Source: Lachnospiraceae bacterium (lineage in GTDB: Bacteria; Bacillota; Clostridia; Lachnospirales; Lachnospiraceae). Taken from it: a DNA stretch of 43,127 bases. The notes beneath the pieces are model-generated. The model made no database searches and was not told where the DNA came from. It saw only the letters and a list, made by a program, of their open reading frames with translations. The number at the start of each line of letters is the position of its first letter. The first letter of the stretch is position 1. Position numbers and translations under genes: made by a program. The stretch covers positions 1-43,127 of the forward strand of contig JAILLI010000054.1 of NCBI GenBank assembly GCA_024693225.1, given 5' to 3'. This document shows, one piece after another, positions 1-10,451 of the stretch.

Positions 1-33
1 AAGATATAGTATACTCGGAAAGAAGGTGTTTTA

Positions 34-471
34 GTGGCTGCAAGAAATAAATATGTTTACGGTAACACAGCAAGAGCCCTTCAACCAGTCAGACAGGATG
101 TAAGATCACAAAGAAGAGAAACTCTCCGCCCGCGCAAGAGCATTGACAGGGATACCGGAATGAATCCCGGTTTTATGATATTCGTGACGATCGCAATGAT
201 AGTTACGGGAATCGTGTGTGTTCAGTATATACGGATGCAGTCGTCGCTGACTACATATGTCAATCAGATATCAGCGATGGAGATCGAACTGCAGTCACTG
301 CGTGCGGAAAATGATGATTATGAGAGCCGTATTAAAGGCGCGATAGGACTTGAGGACATCAAGAAGCGCGCCATGGATGAACTCGGAATGAAATATGCGA
401 GCGATGAACAGATCGTCGTATACAGCAGTGACGGGACCGATTATGTCAGACAATACGTCTCTCTTGAATAG
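34..471 (+). CDS. ftsL: FtsL/DivIC-like septum formation protein
   Basis: GTG start with upstream aagaaggtg; one N-terminal TM segment (GFMIFVTIAMIVTGIVCVQYI) followed by a coiled coil; sits directly before the PBP/FtsW/FtsQ/FtsZ genes. Confidence 0.72.
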   Translation: MAARNKYVYGNTARALQPVRQDVRSQRRETLRPRKSIDRDTGMNPGFMIFVTIAMIVTGIVCVQYIRMQSSLTTYVNQISAMEIELQSLRAENDDYESRIKGAIGLEDIKKRAMDELGMKYASDEQIVVYSSDGTDYVRQYVSLE

Positions 472-479
472 GTATTGTT

Positions 480-3035
480 TTGGCTAAGCGAGACAAACAA
501 AAAAAAAGAACGGGAAAATTCACACAGGGAATGTCGATAAAGCTGGCAGTATTGTTCATTATGATACTGGTGGCTTTCGCCTTTTTAGGGATAAGGCTTT
601 TTATCATCAACCGCGACAACGGTGACAAATACAAAAAGAGGGTGCTGTCCCAGCAGTCGTACGACAGCATTACTATCCCGGCCAAACGCGGCGATATAGT
701 CGATCGCAACAATACGAAACTCGCCGTTTCACAAAAGGTATATAACGTCTGTATAGATTCCAAGACTCTCAACAAGGATGAGGGGGTCGCGATCGAAGGT
801 ACGATCACGGCGCTTTATTCGACACCGGTTGAGTTTTCCTACACTAAAGATGAACTTCGTTCGTATATTCTTGACAATCCCGACAGCCAGTACAGGATCA
901 TCGCAAAAAAGCAGAGTTATGAAAGCGTGAGCGAGATCATGAACATGGTCAACAATCCGGAAATGTATCCCGATTTCAAAGGTGTGTGGCTTGAGGATAC
1001 TTATGTCAGACAGTATCCTTACAATTCGCTGGCATGCGATGTGATCGGATTTGTCCAGGGGGACAACGAGGGCGCATACGGCCTGGAGGAATTTTATAAC
1101 GACACGCTGGTCGGTACAAACGGCAGGGAATACGGATATCTGAACGATGACGAAAACCTTGAGCGTACCCTTAAGCCCGCACAGGACGGAAAGACGCTCG
1201 TGACCAGCATAGATGTCAACATACAGAGCATAGTCGAGAAGAACATACTTGCCTTTAATGAGGAACACAAGGATGAGGCGAGACCGGGCGCGGGTTCTTC
1301 AAATACCGGTGTCATCATCATGGATCCCAATAACGGCGAGATACTTGCGATGGCGAGTTACCCGACATTCAATCTCAACGATCCGAGAAATACGGACGGT
1401 CTTGATGTTCAGGTCGATCTCGATCCCGAGAAGTTCGGCGGGATCGCCGGGATAATTGACGCAACCCCCGGGCTTGAAAACATGGATCTTGAGAACATGG
1501 ACGACGCACAGATCGCCGAAGCCGTAAGACAGATGGCAGAGGAAGGCGCAAAAGAAGGCGAAAAGGAAAATGAAGAAGGCTCCGCCAGCATAAACATGCA
1601 GATCGGAACGGATAACGAGACTGCGGGAGATACGACGGAGAGCGCGGAGAGTGCGGAGAGTGCGGAGAGTGCGGATACAGGTGATAAACCGGCTGAGGCT
1701 GTCGGAGAGGCCGCAAAAGAAGAGGCCGAAGAAGCCGAAGAGAATAAAGAAGACGATGCCGACAAGGATCCGTATGAGGGACTTACGTATGCCGAGGCTT
1801 ATGAAAAAGCACTTGAGGATGCGAAGATGGAAGCGCTCAATGCACTTTGGAAAAATTTTTGCATCAATTCCACATATGAGCCGGGATCGACGATGAAGCC
1901 CTTTACGATGGCCGCAGGGCTTGAAGAGGGCATACTCAAGGGTGACGAATCATACGTATGCAACGGTGTCACCGAAGTCGGAGGACACCAGATCCACTGC
2001 AGCAACCGTTTGGGACACGGCACACTGACGTTTTCAGGGGCGCTTGAACAGTCATGTAACGTTGCGTTTATGAAGATCGGGACGACGATCGGCAAGAGCA
2101 TTTTCATGAAATACAACCAGCTGTTCAATTTCGGACTCAAGACGAATATAGATCTTACGGGAGAGGCTCTGACCAACTCGCTTGTTTTCGATATCGATAC
2201 GATGACCCCGACTGACCTTGCCATAAGCTCGTTCGGGCAGGGCTTTAACGTTACGATGATACAGATGATCACGGGCTTTTGCAGTCTGATCAACGGCGGG
2301 TATTATTACAAACCCCACGTTGTAACAAAAGTCCTTGATTCGGCCGGTGCAACTGTGGAGACTGTCGAGCCGAGGATAATGAAACAGACCGTATCAGAGG
2401 AGACGAGCGCAAGGATCCGCGATCTTTGCATAGCCGTTGTCGATAACGGTACGGGAAAAAGCGCAAGACCGGCGGGATACCGTATAGGCGGCAAGACCGG
2501 TACTGCCGAAAAATATCCCCGTGGAACGCCGAACTACGTGATCTCGTTCATGTCATTCGCACCGGCTGACGATCCCAAGGTCGTATGCTATGTTGTCATC
2601 GATGAGCCGAATGTTGAGTATCAGGCTGTTTCGAAATATGCGGCTGTTCTCAATAAGGACATACTGACCGAGGTGCTCCCGTACATGGGAATATTCCAGA
2701 CGGAAGAACTTACCGATGAAGAGAAGGAAGAACTTGACGAAAAACGTCAGGATTTCTCAAAGGGCTCCACGGGAGATGAAGAGAACAAAGAGGAAGAACA
2801 GGGCGAGATAATCGTCGATCAGGAAAACGGCGAAGAGAAGACCGAGGAAAAGCCTGAAGGCGGCGCCATAACATTTGTAGATGAGAACGGTAATGAACTG
2901 GACGAGGAAGATACGACAGACAGAAAGGTTGATATAGATCCCGAAACGGGTTACGCGATAGATCCGACCACGGGCGTCCTTTTGGATCCGCAGACAGGCC
3001 AGCCCGTCGACCCGACCGTGACGGATCTGCAGTAG
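480..3035 (+). CDS. Class B penicillin-binding protein (FtsI/SpoVD type) with a long acidic insertion and acidic C-terminal tail
   Basis: Transpeptidase motifs STMK (YEPGSTMKPFT), SCN (LEQSCNVAF), KTG (GGKTGTAEK); N-terminal TM; PBP dimer region RGDIVDRNNTKLAVS. Confidence 0.93.
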   Translation: MAKRDKQKKRTGKFTQGMSIKLAVLFIMILVAFAFLGIRLFIINRDNGDKYKKRVLSQQSYDSITIPAKRGDIVDRNNTKLAVSQKVYNVCIDSKTLNKDEGVAIEGTITALYSTPVEFSYTKDELRSYILDNPDSQYRIIAKKQSYESVSEIMNMVNNPEMYPDFKGVWLEDTYVRQYPYNSLACDVIGFVQGDNEGAYGLEEFYNDTLVGTNGREYGYLNDDENLERTLKPAQDGKTLVTSIDVNIQSIVEKNILAFNEEHKDEARPGAGSSNTGVIIMDPNNGEILAMASYPTFNLNDPRNTDGLDVQVDLDPEKFGGIAGIIDATPGLENMDLENMDDAQIAEAVRQMAEEGAKEGEKENEEGSASINMQIGTDNETAGDTTESAESAESAESADTGDKPAEAVGEAAKEEAEEAEENKEDDADKDPYEGLTYAEAYEKALEDAKMEALNALWKNFCINSTYEPGSTMKPFTMAAGLEEGILKGDESYVCNGVTEVGGHQIHCSNRLGHGTLTFSGALEQSCNVAFMKIGTTIGKSIFMKYNQLFNFGLKTNIDLTGEALTNSLVFDIDTMTPTDLAISSFGQGFNVTMIQMITGFCSLINGGYYYKPHVVTKVLDSAGATVETVEPRIMKQTVSEETSARIRDLCIAVVDNGTGKSARPAGYRIGGKTGTAEKYPRGTPNYVISFMSFAPADDPKVVCYVVIDEPNVEYQAVSKYAAVLNKDILTEVLPYMGIFQTEELTDEEKEELDEKRQDFSKGSTGDEENKEEEQGEIIVDQENGEEKTEEKPEGGAITFVDENGNELDEEDTTDRKVDIDPETGYAIDPTTGVLLDPQTGQPVDPTVTDLQ

Positions 3036-3050
3036 ATAAACCATACGATA

Positions 3051-4196
3051 ATGAGCGAACAGAGAAAAAAGAAAAAAGTCAAATACTTCTTCGATTATAC
3101 GATGCTCTTCATCGTAGTGTTTTTGCTGCTTTTCGGACTGGTCATGCTGTATTCGACCAGCTCATACGAAGCCAATGTCAAATTCGAGGATCCGGCATTC
3201 TATTTCAGAAAACAGGCTATAGCATCGGGGATCGGGATCGCGGTCATGCTCATCATCATGCTGATGGATTATCATGTAGTGCAGAAGTTCGCATTGATCG
3301 CTTACGCCGTGTCTCTGGTACTGATACTGCTGGTACTCACTCCGCTCGGATATGAGGCGGGCGGCGCGAGGCGCTGGCTAAACCTCGGAATGTCGCTTCA
3401 GCCGGCTGAGGTTGCAAAGCTCGCACTTATCGTGTTCTTTGCATCGCTCGTGACCAAATTCGGCGAAAGCATAAAAGAAAAGAAGGGATTTATCATTGTC
3501 CTGCTGCTCGCTTTTCCGCACGCCATCTGTGTCCTGACGATAACCCAGAACTTAAGTTCCGCGATAATAATCTTCAGCATAGTCCTGATGATGCTCTTCG
3601 TGGCAACGCCCCAGTACAAGGAGTATTTCATAATAGCCGGTATCGCGATCGCAGTTGCCGTGATAGTCGTGCTGCTCGTTAAATATGATTATATCCCGGC
3701 AACGATGTCATACAGACTTGCAAGGATAAAGGCATGGCTCGATCCGGAAAGCTACGCCGCAAACAAAGGCTTCCAGACGCTGCAGGCTCTTTACGCTATC
3801 GGGTCCGGTGATTATTTCGGGAAAGGGCTCGGACAGAGCATCCAGAAGCTCGGTTATCTTCCGGAGGCGCAGAACGACATGATTTTTTCCATAATCTGTG
3901 AGGAACTCGGGCTGTTCGGCGCTTTTGCCATCATTTTGCTGTTTGTACTGCTGATCTGGAGATTCATGCTGATCGCGAACAATGCTTCCGATATGTTCGG
4001 GGCACTTCTTGTTGTCGGAGTCATGGCCCATATATCCATCCAGGTCATACTCAACATAGCGGTCGTCACGAACACGATACCGAACACGGGAATTACCCTG
4101 CCGTTTATAAGCTACGGCGGCTCCTCTATAGTTTTCCTGCTGGCCGAAATGGGACTGGTGCTTTCAGTGTCAAGAAGCATACGCGTGGAGGGGTAG
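3051..4196 (+). CDS. ftsW: FtsW/RodA/SpoVE family peptidoglycan polymerase
   Basis: Polytopic membrane protein with GGARRWLNLG, QPAEVAKLALIVF and NTIPNTGITLPFISYGGSS signatures. Confidence 0.93.
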   Translation: MSEQRKKKKVKYFFDYTMLFIVVFLLLFGLVMLYSTSSYEANVKFEDPAFYFRKQAIASGIGIAVMLIIMLMDYHVVQKFALIAYAVSLVLILLVLTPLGYEAGGARRWLNLGMSLQPAEVAKLALIVFFASLVTKFGESIKEKKGFIIVLLLAFPHAICVLTITQNLSSAIIIFSIVLMMLFVATPQYKEYFIIAGIAIAVAVIVVLLVKYDYIPATMSYRLARIKAWLDPESYAANKGFQTLQALYAIGSGDYFGKGLGQSIQKLGYLPEAQNDMIFSIICEELGLFGAFAIILLFVLLIWRFMLIANNASDMFGALLVVGVMAHISIQVILNIAVVTNTIPNTGITLPFISYGGSSIVFLLAEMGLVLSVSRSIRVEG

Positions 4197-4199
4197 TGC

Positions 4200-5042
4200 A
4201 TGGTCGGAGCAGCATCGGTCATGAGAAAAAACAGGCTTATAAGAGCGCTGACGATCATCGTCGTGATCCTTTTGCTGCTGCTCGGTGCCTGTATATATGT
4301 ATGGTATGAATATGAGATAACGAGTGTGACCGTAAAGGGCAATTCGCATTATACGGATGAGGAGATAAAAGATATGGTCTTTACGGGTCCTTATTCGTAC
4401 AATTCGCTCGTGCTCTCGCTGATGTACCGGAATAAGAGCATTGAGGATATCCCGTTCATAGAAAAGATGGACGTGGATATCGTAAATTCAAATTCGGTAC
4501 GGATCAACGTGTATGAGAAGGCGATAGCCGGTTATGTCGAGTATCTCGGCCATTACATGTATTTTGACAAGGACGGTATAGTTGTCGAAAGCTCGAACAG
4601 GATCATTGACGGTATTCCGTTCGTTACGGGACTTTCATTTGATCACGTTGTGCTGCACAAACCGCTCCCGGTCAAAAGATCATCGGTTTTCCTTACGATA
4701 CTGAGCGTAACGCAGCTTCTCGGAAAATACGAGATACAGACCGACAGGATAGCGTTTGATTCCGACGGAAGGATAACTCTTTATTTCGGAAACGCAAGGG
4801 TCCTTCTCGGAACGGATGATTATATTGACGAGAAGATAAATGAGATGCACCTTCTCCTGCCGCAGCTGCAGGGGTATTCCGGAACACTTCATATGGAAAA
4901 TTATGTAGGTGAGGAAGTGAATTTCTCGTTCGAAAAAGACAAGGATCCGAACGAGCTCTCCGAAGAGCCGGAGGAAGAGGATACGGAAGAAGGTTCAGGC
5001 GAAGAGTCGGAAGACGAAAAGGAAGAAGAGAAAAAAGAGTAA
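4200..5042 (+). CDS. ftsQ: FtsQ/DivIB cell-division protein (POTRA) with acidic C-terminal tail
   Basis: N-terminal TM followed by ITSVTVKGNSHYTDEEI POTRA-like segment; between ftsW and ftsZ. Confidence 0.85.
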   Translation: MVGAASVMRKNRLIRALTIIVVILLLLLGACIYVWYEYEITSVTVKGNSHYTDEEIKDMVFTGPYSYNSLVLSLMYRNKSIEDIPFIEKMDVDIVNSNSVRINVYEKAIAGYVEYLGHYMYFDKDGIVVESSNRIIDGIPFVTGLSFDHVVLHKPLPVKRSSVFLTILSVTQLLGKYEIQTDRIAFDSDGRITLYFGNARVLLGTDDYIDEKINEMHLLLPQLQGYSGTLHMENYVGEEVNFSFEKDKDPNELSEEPEEEDTEEGSGEESEDEKEEEKKE

Positions 5043-5211
5043 ATTTTTTACATATTTTGAAAAAAAAGTGTTGATTTTACAACTGAATATATTTATTATA
5101 TGTTTGTATGGGTTTACGTAATATTGTTAACGTAACAAATTGTGGTATGTTTTTGGTATGACACAATAAATATATGAGGGACAGTTTAGTGATTGTAAGG
5201 AGGAGTAAAAA

Positions 5212-6612
5212 GTGCTGGAGATTAAGAACAATGAAGTAGAAGCTGCAGCAAGAATTCTCGTCGTAGGGGTCGGCGGGGCCGGTAACAACGCCGTAAACAG
5301 AATGGTCGAAGAGAATATAGCCGGAGTTGAATTCCTGGGTGTCAATACAGACAGCCAGGCTCTTAAGATGTGTAATTCCCACAGACTGCTGCAGATCGGA
5401 GAGAAGCTTACACAGGGGCTCGGAGCCGGTGCGGTTCCCGAGATAGGTGAAAAAGCTGCCGAAGAATCAGCCGAAACCATCGCCACAGCCATCAAAGGCG
5501 CACATATGGTCTTTGTTACATGCGGTATGGGCGGCGGTACCGGAACCGGAGCAGCTCCCGTTATAGCCAAGATCGCCAAGGAACAGGGCGCTCTTACGGT
5601 AGGTATAGTCACCAAGCCCTTCAGGTTTGAAGCAAGAAAGCGTATGGAAAACGCCATAGGCGGTATCGAAAAGCTTAAACAGAACGTAGATACACTGATC
5701 GTTATCCCCAATGACAAACTCCTTGATATAGTAGACAGAAGAACCAGCATGGCGGACGCCCTCAAGAAAGCGGATGAGGTCCTGCAGCAGGGTGTGCGCG
5801 GTATAACCGATCTTATAAATGTCCCTTCACTTATAAATCTTGACTTTGCAGATGTACGTACGGTCATGCAGGACAAGGGTATCGCACATCTGGGCATCGG
5901 TATGGCAAGCGGTGATGACAAGGCTGTTGAGGCAGTCAAGCTTGCCGTCAATTCTCCTCTGCTCGAGACCACCATTCAGGGGGCGAGCGACCTTATCGTT
6001 AATATATCCGGAGACATATCACTGTATGATGCATATGATGCGGTTGAATATGTAAGAGATATAACGGGTGACGAGGTCAACCTCATCATGGGTGCAAGAG
6101 ATGATGCCAGAGAAGCGGATACATGTACCGTGACCGTGTTTGCGACAGGTATTGACGAGAATGCCGCCAAAGCAGCCGCAGCTGCCCAGCAGCCGTCGGG
6201 AAGATATATGAACAGAAGGCCCCAGATGGGTATGAACGGTGTCGGCATGGCAGGGGCAGGAATGATAGGAAATGTACAGATGATGAACGGCCTCGGTCAG
6301 ATGAACGGGCCTATGGTCGGTTCTATGCAGGGCATGCCCCAGCCTATGTACGGAAACGGTCAGGTCGGTGCATATACCCAGCCCTTACCGCAGAATATGA
6401 ATACTCCGATGGGAAATCCCGGCGTTACAGGGACCATACCTCAAACGCAGATTGGACAGGCTCCCGCGGCTTCGATACCTACACCGTCACAGCCCACACA
6501 GCAGCGGACGGTAAGCTCTCTTACAGGGATATCAAGGCCGACAGCTCCGCTTGAGAGCAAGGTTGAAGCCAAGTCCATCAAGATACCGGATTTTCTGAAG
6601 AATAATAAATAA
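5212..6612 (+). CDS. ftsZ: Cell division GTPase FtsZ
   Basis: Tubulin signature [28 protein letters not shown]-terminal peptide [12 protein letters not shown] aaggaggag before GTG. Confidence 0.98.
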   Translation: MLEIKNNEVEAAARILVVGVGGAGNNAVNRMVEENIAGVEFLGVNTDSQALKMCNSHRLLQIGEKLTQGLGAGAVPEIGEKAAEESAETIATAIKGAHMVFVTCGMGGGTGTGAAPVIAKIAKEQGALTVGIVTKPFRFEARKRMENAIGGIEKLKQNVDTLIVIPNDKLLDIVDRRTSMADALKKADEVLQQGVRGITDLINVPSLINLDFADVRTVMQDKGIAHLGIGMASGDDKAVEAVKLAVNSPLLETTIQGASDLIVNISGDISLYDAYDAVEYVRDITGDEVNLIMGARDDAREADTCTVTVFATGIDENAAKAAAAAQQPSGRYMNRRPQMGMNGVGMAGAGMIGNVQMMNGLGQMNGPMVGSMQGMPQPMYGNGQVGAYTQPLPQNMNTPMGNPGVTGTIPQTQIGQAPAASIPTPSQPTQQRTVSSLTGISRPTAPLESKVEAKSIKIPDFLKNNK

Positions 6613-6626
6613 GACAGGAGTTCATT

Positions 6627-7076
6627 ATGAAGTGTCCATTTTGCGGTCATGAGAATACAAGAGTCATAGACAGCCGTCCGGCTGATGACAACAATTCGAT
6701 CAGACGCCGCCGTGTCTGTGATGAATGTGATAAGAGATTTACAACATATGAGAAGGTAGAGACGATCCCTATAATCATAATCAAGAAGGATAATAACAGG
6801 GAGGCATATGACAGATCCAAGATAGAAGCGGGAATACTCAGGGCATGTCATAAGAGACCTGTTTCCGCGGCAAGGATCAGCCAGATAGTTGACGAGGTTG
6901 AGACCGCCATCTTTTCATATGAGGAGAAAGAGATACCCAGCAACATAATCGGCGAGCTGATCATGGGCAAGCTCAAGGATCTGGATGCGGTGGCATATGT
7001 CAGATTTGCATCCGTTTACAGGGAATTCAAGGATGTCAATACATTCATGGACGAACTGAAGAAGGTTTTGAAATAA
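6627..7076 (+). CDS. nrdR: Transcriptional repressor NrdR
   Basis: MKCPFCGHENTRVIDSRPADDNNSIRRRRVCDECDKRFTTYE zinc ribbon plus ATP-cone. Confidence 0.97.
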   Translation: MKCPFCGHENTRVIDSRPADDNNSIRRRRVCDECDKRFTTYEKVETIPIIIIKKDNNREAYDRSKIEAGILRACHKRPVSAARISQIVDEVETAIFSYEEKEIPSNIIGELIMGKLKDLDAVAYVRFASVYREFKDVNTFMDELKKVLK

Positions 7077-7096
7077 TTATTTACATCAGGCTGATG

Positions 7097-7126
7097 CGCT
7101 CCGCACCTCTTGGTGCGGAGCGTTTT
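7097..7126 (+). terminator. Intrinsic terminator after nrdR
   Basis: CGCTCCGCACC-tctt-GGTGCGGAGCG-TTTT. Confidence 0.85.
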
Positions 7127-7162
7127 ATGCAAATATATTAACTATAAAGGAGAGAACACAAA

Positions 7163-8683
7163 ATGAGTAAGATCAGGATCATCGCGCTCGCTTTGTGTGT
7201 GGCGATTGTACCGTCTGTTGCACTGACAGCATGTTCAGGTGATAAGGCGGACGCTTCTTCTAAGATAGTTGTAGGGATCCCTCAGGATCTTGAAGACAGT
7301 CTTGACCCACATGAAGCAGTAGCGGCAGGAACTAAGGAAATTCTTTTCAACATCTATGAAGGACTGTTAAAGCCCGATGAAACAGGAAATCTGATACCTG
7401 CGGTAGCAAAAGAGTATTCCGTATCCGACGACGGACTTACCTATTCTTTTGTCCTTAGGGACGGGGTAAAGTTTCATAACGGAAATGATGTTACGGCAGA
7501 GGATGTCAAGTACAGCATTGAGAAAAGTGCCGGACTTGACGGCCATCAGTCCCTTATCGCTGCATTTTCCAACATCAAAGAAGTAAATATCAGGGATCAG
7601 AAGACCATAGACATCGTGCTTTCTGAGCCGGACATTGATTTCCCGGCCTATATAGCAAATCTTAATGCGGCCATCATACCGAAGGACAACGCAAAGCCGG
7701 ATGTCGAACCCGTCGGTACCGGCCCTTATATGTATGTATCCCGGTCACCGCAGGAAAACATGATCCTGAAGAAGTTCGACGGATACTGGGGAACGCCTGC
7801 CAATATAGAGAATGTTACACTGAAGGTCATTCCCAATGCTGATTCCATAGTCATGAATCTTAACGGCGGATCGGTAGATATGTTTGCAAGGCTTACTGCT
7901 ACCCAGACCCTCCAGCTTTCCGATAAGTTCAATGTACTTGACGGAGAGATGAATCTGGTACAGGCCCTGTATTTAAACCATGCCGTAAAGCCTTTTGACA
8001 ATGTGGATGTCTGCCGGGCCCTGTGCTATGCCATTGATGTTGATGAGATATTAAAGCTTACAAGTGACGGAAAGGGCTTCCCGGTCGGAAGCAGCATGTT
8101 CCCTGCATTTTCCAAGTATTATGTGGACCTTACGGGCACCTATACGACCGATCCCGAAAAGGCAAAGGAATTGCTCGCATCTGCCGGTTATCCGGACGGC
8201 TTTTCCTTCTCCATCACGGTGCCTTCCAATTATCAGCCCCATATCGAGACTGCCCAGGTAGTAGCGGAACAGCTCAAAAAGATAGGGGTTAAGGCGGATA
8301 TCAAGCTTGTGGAGTGGAACAGCTGGCTGTCGGATGTTTATTCGGGCAGACAGTTTGAATCGACCCTTATAGGCGTTGATGCCTCGTCACTTACTGCGGG
8401 AGCCATGCTTGACAGATTCAGGTCGGATGCTGCCAATAACTTCACCAACTATTCGAACAGCGAATATGACAGCCTCTATGAGAAGGTCTATACTTCTTCA
8501 TCGGAGGAGGAGAGGATACAGATCTATAAAGACCTCCAGAAGAACCTGGCCGATAATGCAGCAAATGTGTATATACAGGATATGGCTGAATTCGTTGCGC
8601 TGTCGGATAAATACGAGGGATATGTTTTCTATCCTCTCTATGTGCAGGATTTTGCCAGGATAAGATTAAAGGATCAGAAGTAA
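7163..8683 (+). CDS. Peptide/oligopeptide ABC transporter substrate-binding lipoprotein (SBP family 5)
   Basis: Lipobox LTAC; YEGLLKPDETGNLIPAVAKEYSVSDDGLTYSFVLRDGVKFHNG; followed by permeases and ATPases. Confidence 0.93.
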   Translation: MSKIRIIALALCVAIVPSVALTACSGDKADASSKIVVGIPQDLEDSLDPHEAVAAGTKEILFNIYEGLLKPDETGNLIPAVAKEYSVSDDGLTYSFVLRDGVKFHNGNDVTAEDVKYSIEKSAGLDGHQSLIAAFSNIKEVNIRDQKTIDIVLSEPDIDFPAYIANLNAAIIPKDNAKPDVEPVGTGPYMYVSRSPQENMILKKFDGYWGTPANIENVTLKVIPNADSIVMNLNGGSVDMFARLTATQTLQLSDKFNVLDGEMNLVQALYLNHAVKPFDNVDVCRALCYAIDVDEILKLTSDGKGFPVGSSMFPAFSKYYVDLTGTYTTDPEKAKELLASAGYPDGFSFSITVPSNYQPHIETAQVVAEQLKKIGVKADIKLVEWNSWLSDVYSGRQFESTLIGVDASSLTAGAMLDRFRSDAANNFTNYSNSEYDSLYEKVYTSSSEEERIQIYKDLQKNLADNAANVYIQDMAEFVALSDKYEGYVFYPLYVQDFARIRLKDQK

Positions 8684-9630
8684 TGAAAACGGTCCTTAAG
8701 AAGATGATCACTTTTTTTATAACGGTCCTGCTGGTCACCCTTTTTGTATTTCTTGCTTTTGAACTGATACCGGGTGACGCGGCGACCGCCAGGCTTGGAA
8801 CCAATGCTACTCCCGAGGCTCTTAGTGCGCTTCGGGAGGAGCTTGGTCTTAACAGGCCTTTTTTTGTACGCTATTTTTCGTGGCTGGGGTCATTCTTTTT
8901 CGGTGACATGGGGATATCCACCTCATACCGTGTGACGGTAAGATCCATGCTGTCTTCCAAGCTTCCCATCACCATGACCCTGACACTTATGTCATTTATC
9001 ATGGTTATAGCCATATCCATCCCGGCCGGGGTCATAACATCCAAGTATGAAGACCGTGTCGGATCAAAGATATGTGATGTTACGGGACAGCTGGCCATGT
9101 CGATCCCGCCCTTTTTTCTGGGTATAATAGTTACCTATGTCTTTGGCATGGTCCTTAGCATGTTCACACCCGGAGGCTATGTATCATATGAGACCGATCC
9201 TTTACGCTTCCTTGGCTATATGTTCTTTCCGGCCCTGGCCATAGCTGTACCTAAAGCCGCTATGAGCACAAAGCTTCTCAAGACATCCATACTGTCCGAA
9301 AGAAGACTTGATTATGTAAGGACCGCTTACAGCAGGGGCAATTCCACTACCGATGTGCTGTATAAGCATGTACTTAAGAATGCCCTTATCCCTGTCATAA
9401 CCTTTCTGGGAATGACACTTGCCGATATAGTGGCGGGAAGTCTTGTCATCGAACAGGTATTTTCCATACCCGGATACGGAAGGCTGCTCATATCCTCTAT
9501 AGCAAACAGGGATTATCCTGTTGTGCAGTCGATAATCACCATAATAGCCATGATAGTCATCCTGATCAATCTGCTGGTTGATATACTTTATCAGGTGCTC
9601 GATCCCAGGCTGAGGGAGGGCAGATCATGA
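8683..9630 (+). CDS. ABC transporter permease, DppB/OppB type
   Basis: BPD transport signature region (DYVRTAYSRGNSTTDVLYKHVLKNALIPVIT); overlaps preceding gene by 1 nt. Confidence 0.93.
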   Translation: MKTVLKKMITFFITVLLVTLFVFLAFELIPGDAATARLGTNATPEALSALREELGLNRPFFVRYFSWLGSFFFGDMGISTSYRVTVRSMLSSKLPITMTLTLMSFIMVIAISIPAGVITSKYEDRVGSKICDVTGQLAMSIPPFFLGIIVTYVFGMVLSMFTPGGYVSYETDPLRFLGYMFFPALAIAVPKAAMSTKLLKTSILSERRLDYVRTAYSRGNSTTDVLYKHVLKNALIPVITFLGMTLADIVAGSLVIEQVFSIPGYGRLLISSIANRDYPVVQSIITIIAMIVILINLLVDILYQVLDPRLREGRS

Positions 9631-10451
9631 AAGACAGGATGGGAAAACTTATCTATCTGTTCGGAAAGAACCCCGAGCTCTATATAGGCATACTGATCAG
9701 TACCATTATCATCGGTATCATTCTGATCGGGGCACTCATATCTCCATATGATCCGGATGCCATGGATGCTGCGAACAAGTTTGCGGACCCATCCTGGAAG
9801 CACCCGCTGGGCTGTGATAACTTCGGACGGGATCTTTTCTCCCGTCTGGCCGTGGGAGGAGCAACGACATTATTCGTAGCTTTCGGTACCGTTATCATCG
9901 GGGTCGTGGCGGGGACAGTCATAGGTGCCCTTACCGGTTATTACGGAGGTGCAGTTGATGAAGTGCTGATGAGGTTTAATGATGCGGTACTCGCATTTCC
10001 CAGCATACTTCTGGCCCTTGTCTTCATAAGCGTGTTCGGCAGCGGTACCTGGAAGGTCATAGTATCACTTGGCATAGTATTTGTTCCCAGTTTTGCAAGG
10101 ATAGTACGGTCCGAGTTCATGAGATGCAAAGGCCTTGACTATGTAAGATCAGCCAGGCTCATGGGGGCGAAGGATGCAAGGATAATGTTCGTTCATATAC
10201 TTCCCAATACCATACCGGTGGTCCTGTCCTCAACGGTCATAGGCTTTAATAATGCTGTTCTTGCCGAGGCCAGTATGAGCTTTCTGGGGATAGGCGTCCA
10301 GCCTCCGCAGTCAAGCCTGGGCAGGATGCTCTCGGATGCGCAGGCCTTTCTCTTTTCGGAGCCCTCATACGCCATATGTACGGGACTTACAATAGCACTG
10401 ATAGTACTCGGTTTTTCACTTATAGGAGACGGGTTAAAGAAAAATGCTTGA
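9627..10451 (+). CDS. ABC transporter permease, DppC/OppC type
   Basis: HPLGCDNFGRDLFSRLAVGG and DYVRSARLMGAKDARIMFVHILPNT signatures; 4-nt overlap with upstream gene. Confidence 0.93.
   Translation: MKDRMGKLIYLFGKNPELYIGILISTIIIGIILIGALISPYDPDAMDAANKFADPSWKHPLGCDNFGRDLFSRLAVGGATTLFVAFGTVIIGVVAGTVIGALTGYYGGAVDEVLMRFNDAVLAFPSILLALVFISVFGSGTWKVIVSLGIVFVPSFARIVRSEFMRCKGLDYVRSARLMGAKDARIMFVHILPNTIPVVLSSTVIGFNNAVLAEASMSFLGIGVQPPQSSLGRMLSDAQAFLFSEPSYAICTGLTIALIVLGFSLIGDGLKKNA

Noticed and set aside
1375-1765. Minus-strand ORFs with SPHSPHSPRSP / SALSALSALS repeats
   Set aside because: Antisense to the tandem acidic repeats of the PBP gene
5127-5975. 282-aa minus-strand ORF antisense to ftsZ
   Set aside because: Shadow of the strongly biased ftsZ coding frame; Ser/Pro/Ala-rich low-complexity translation, no SD or recognisable domain
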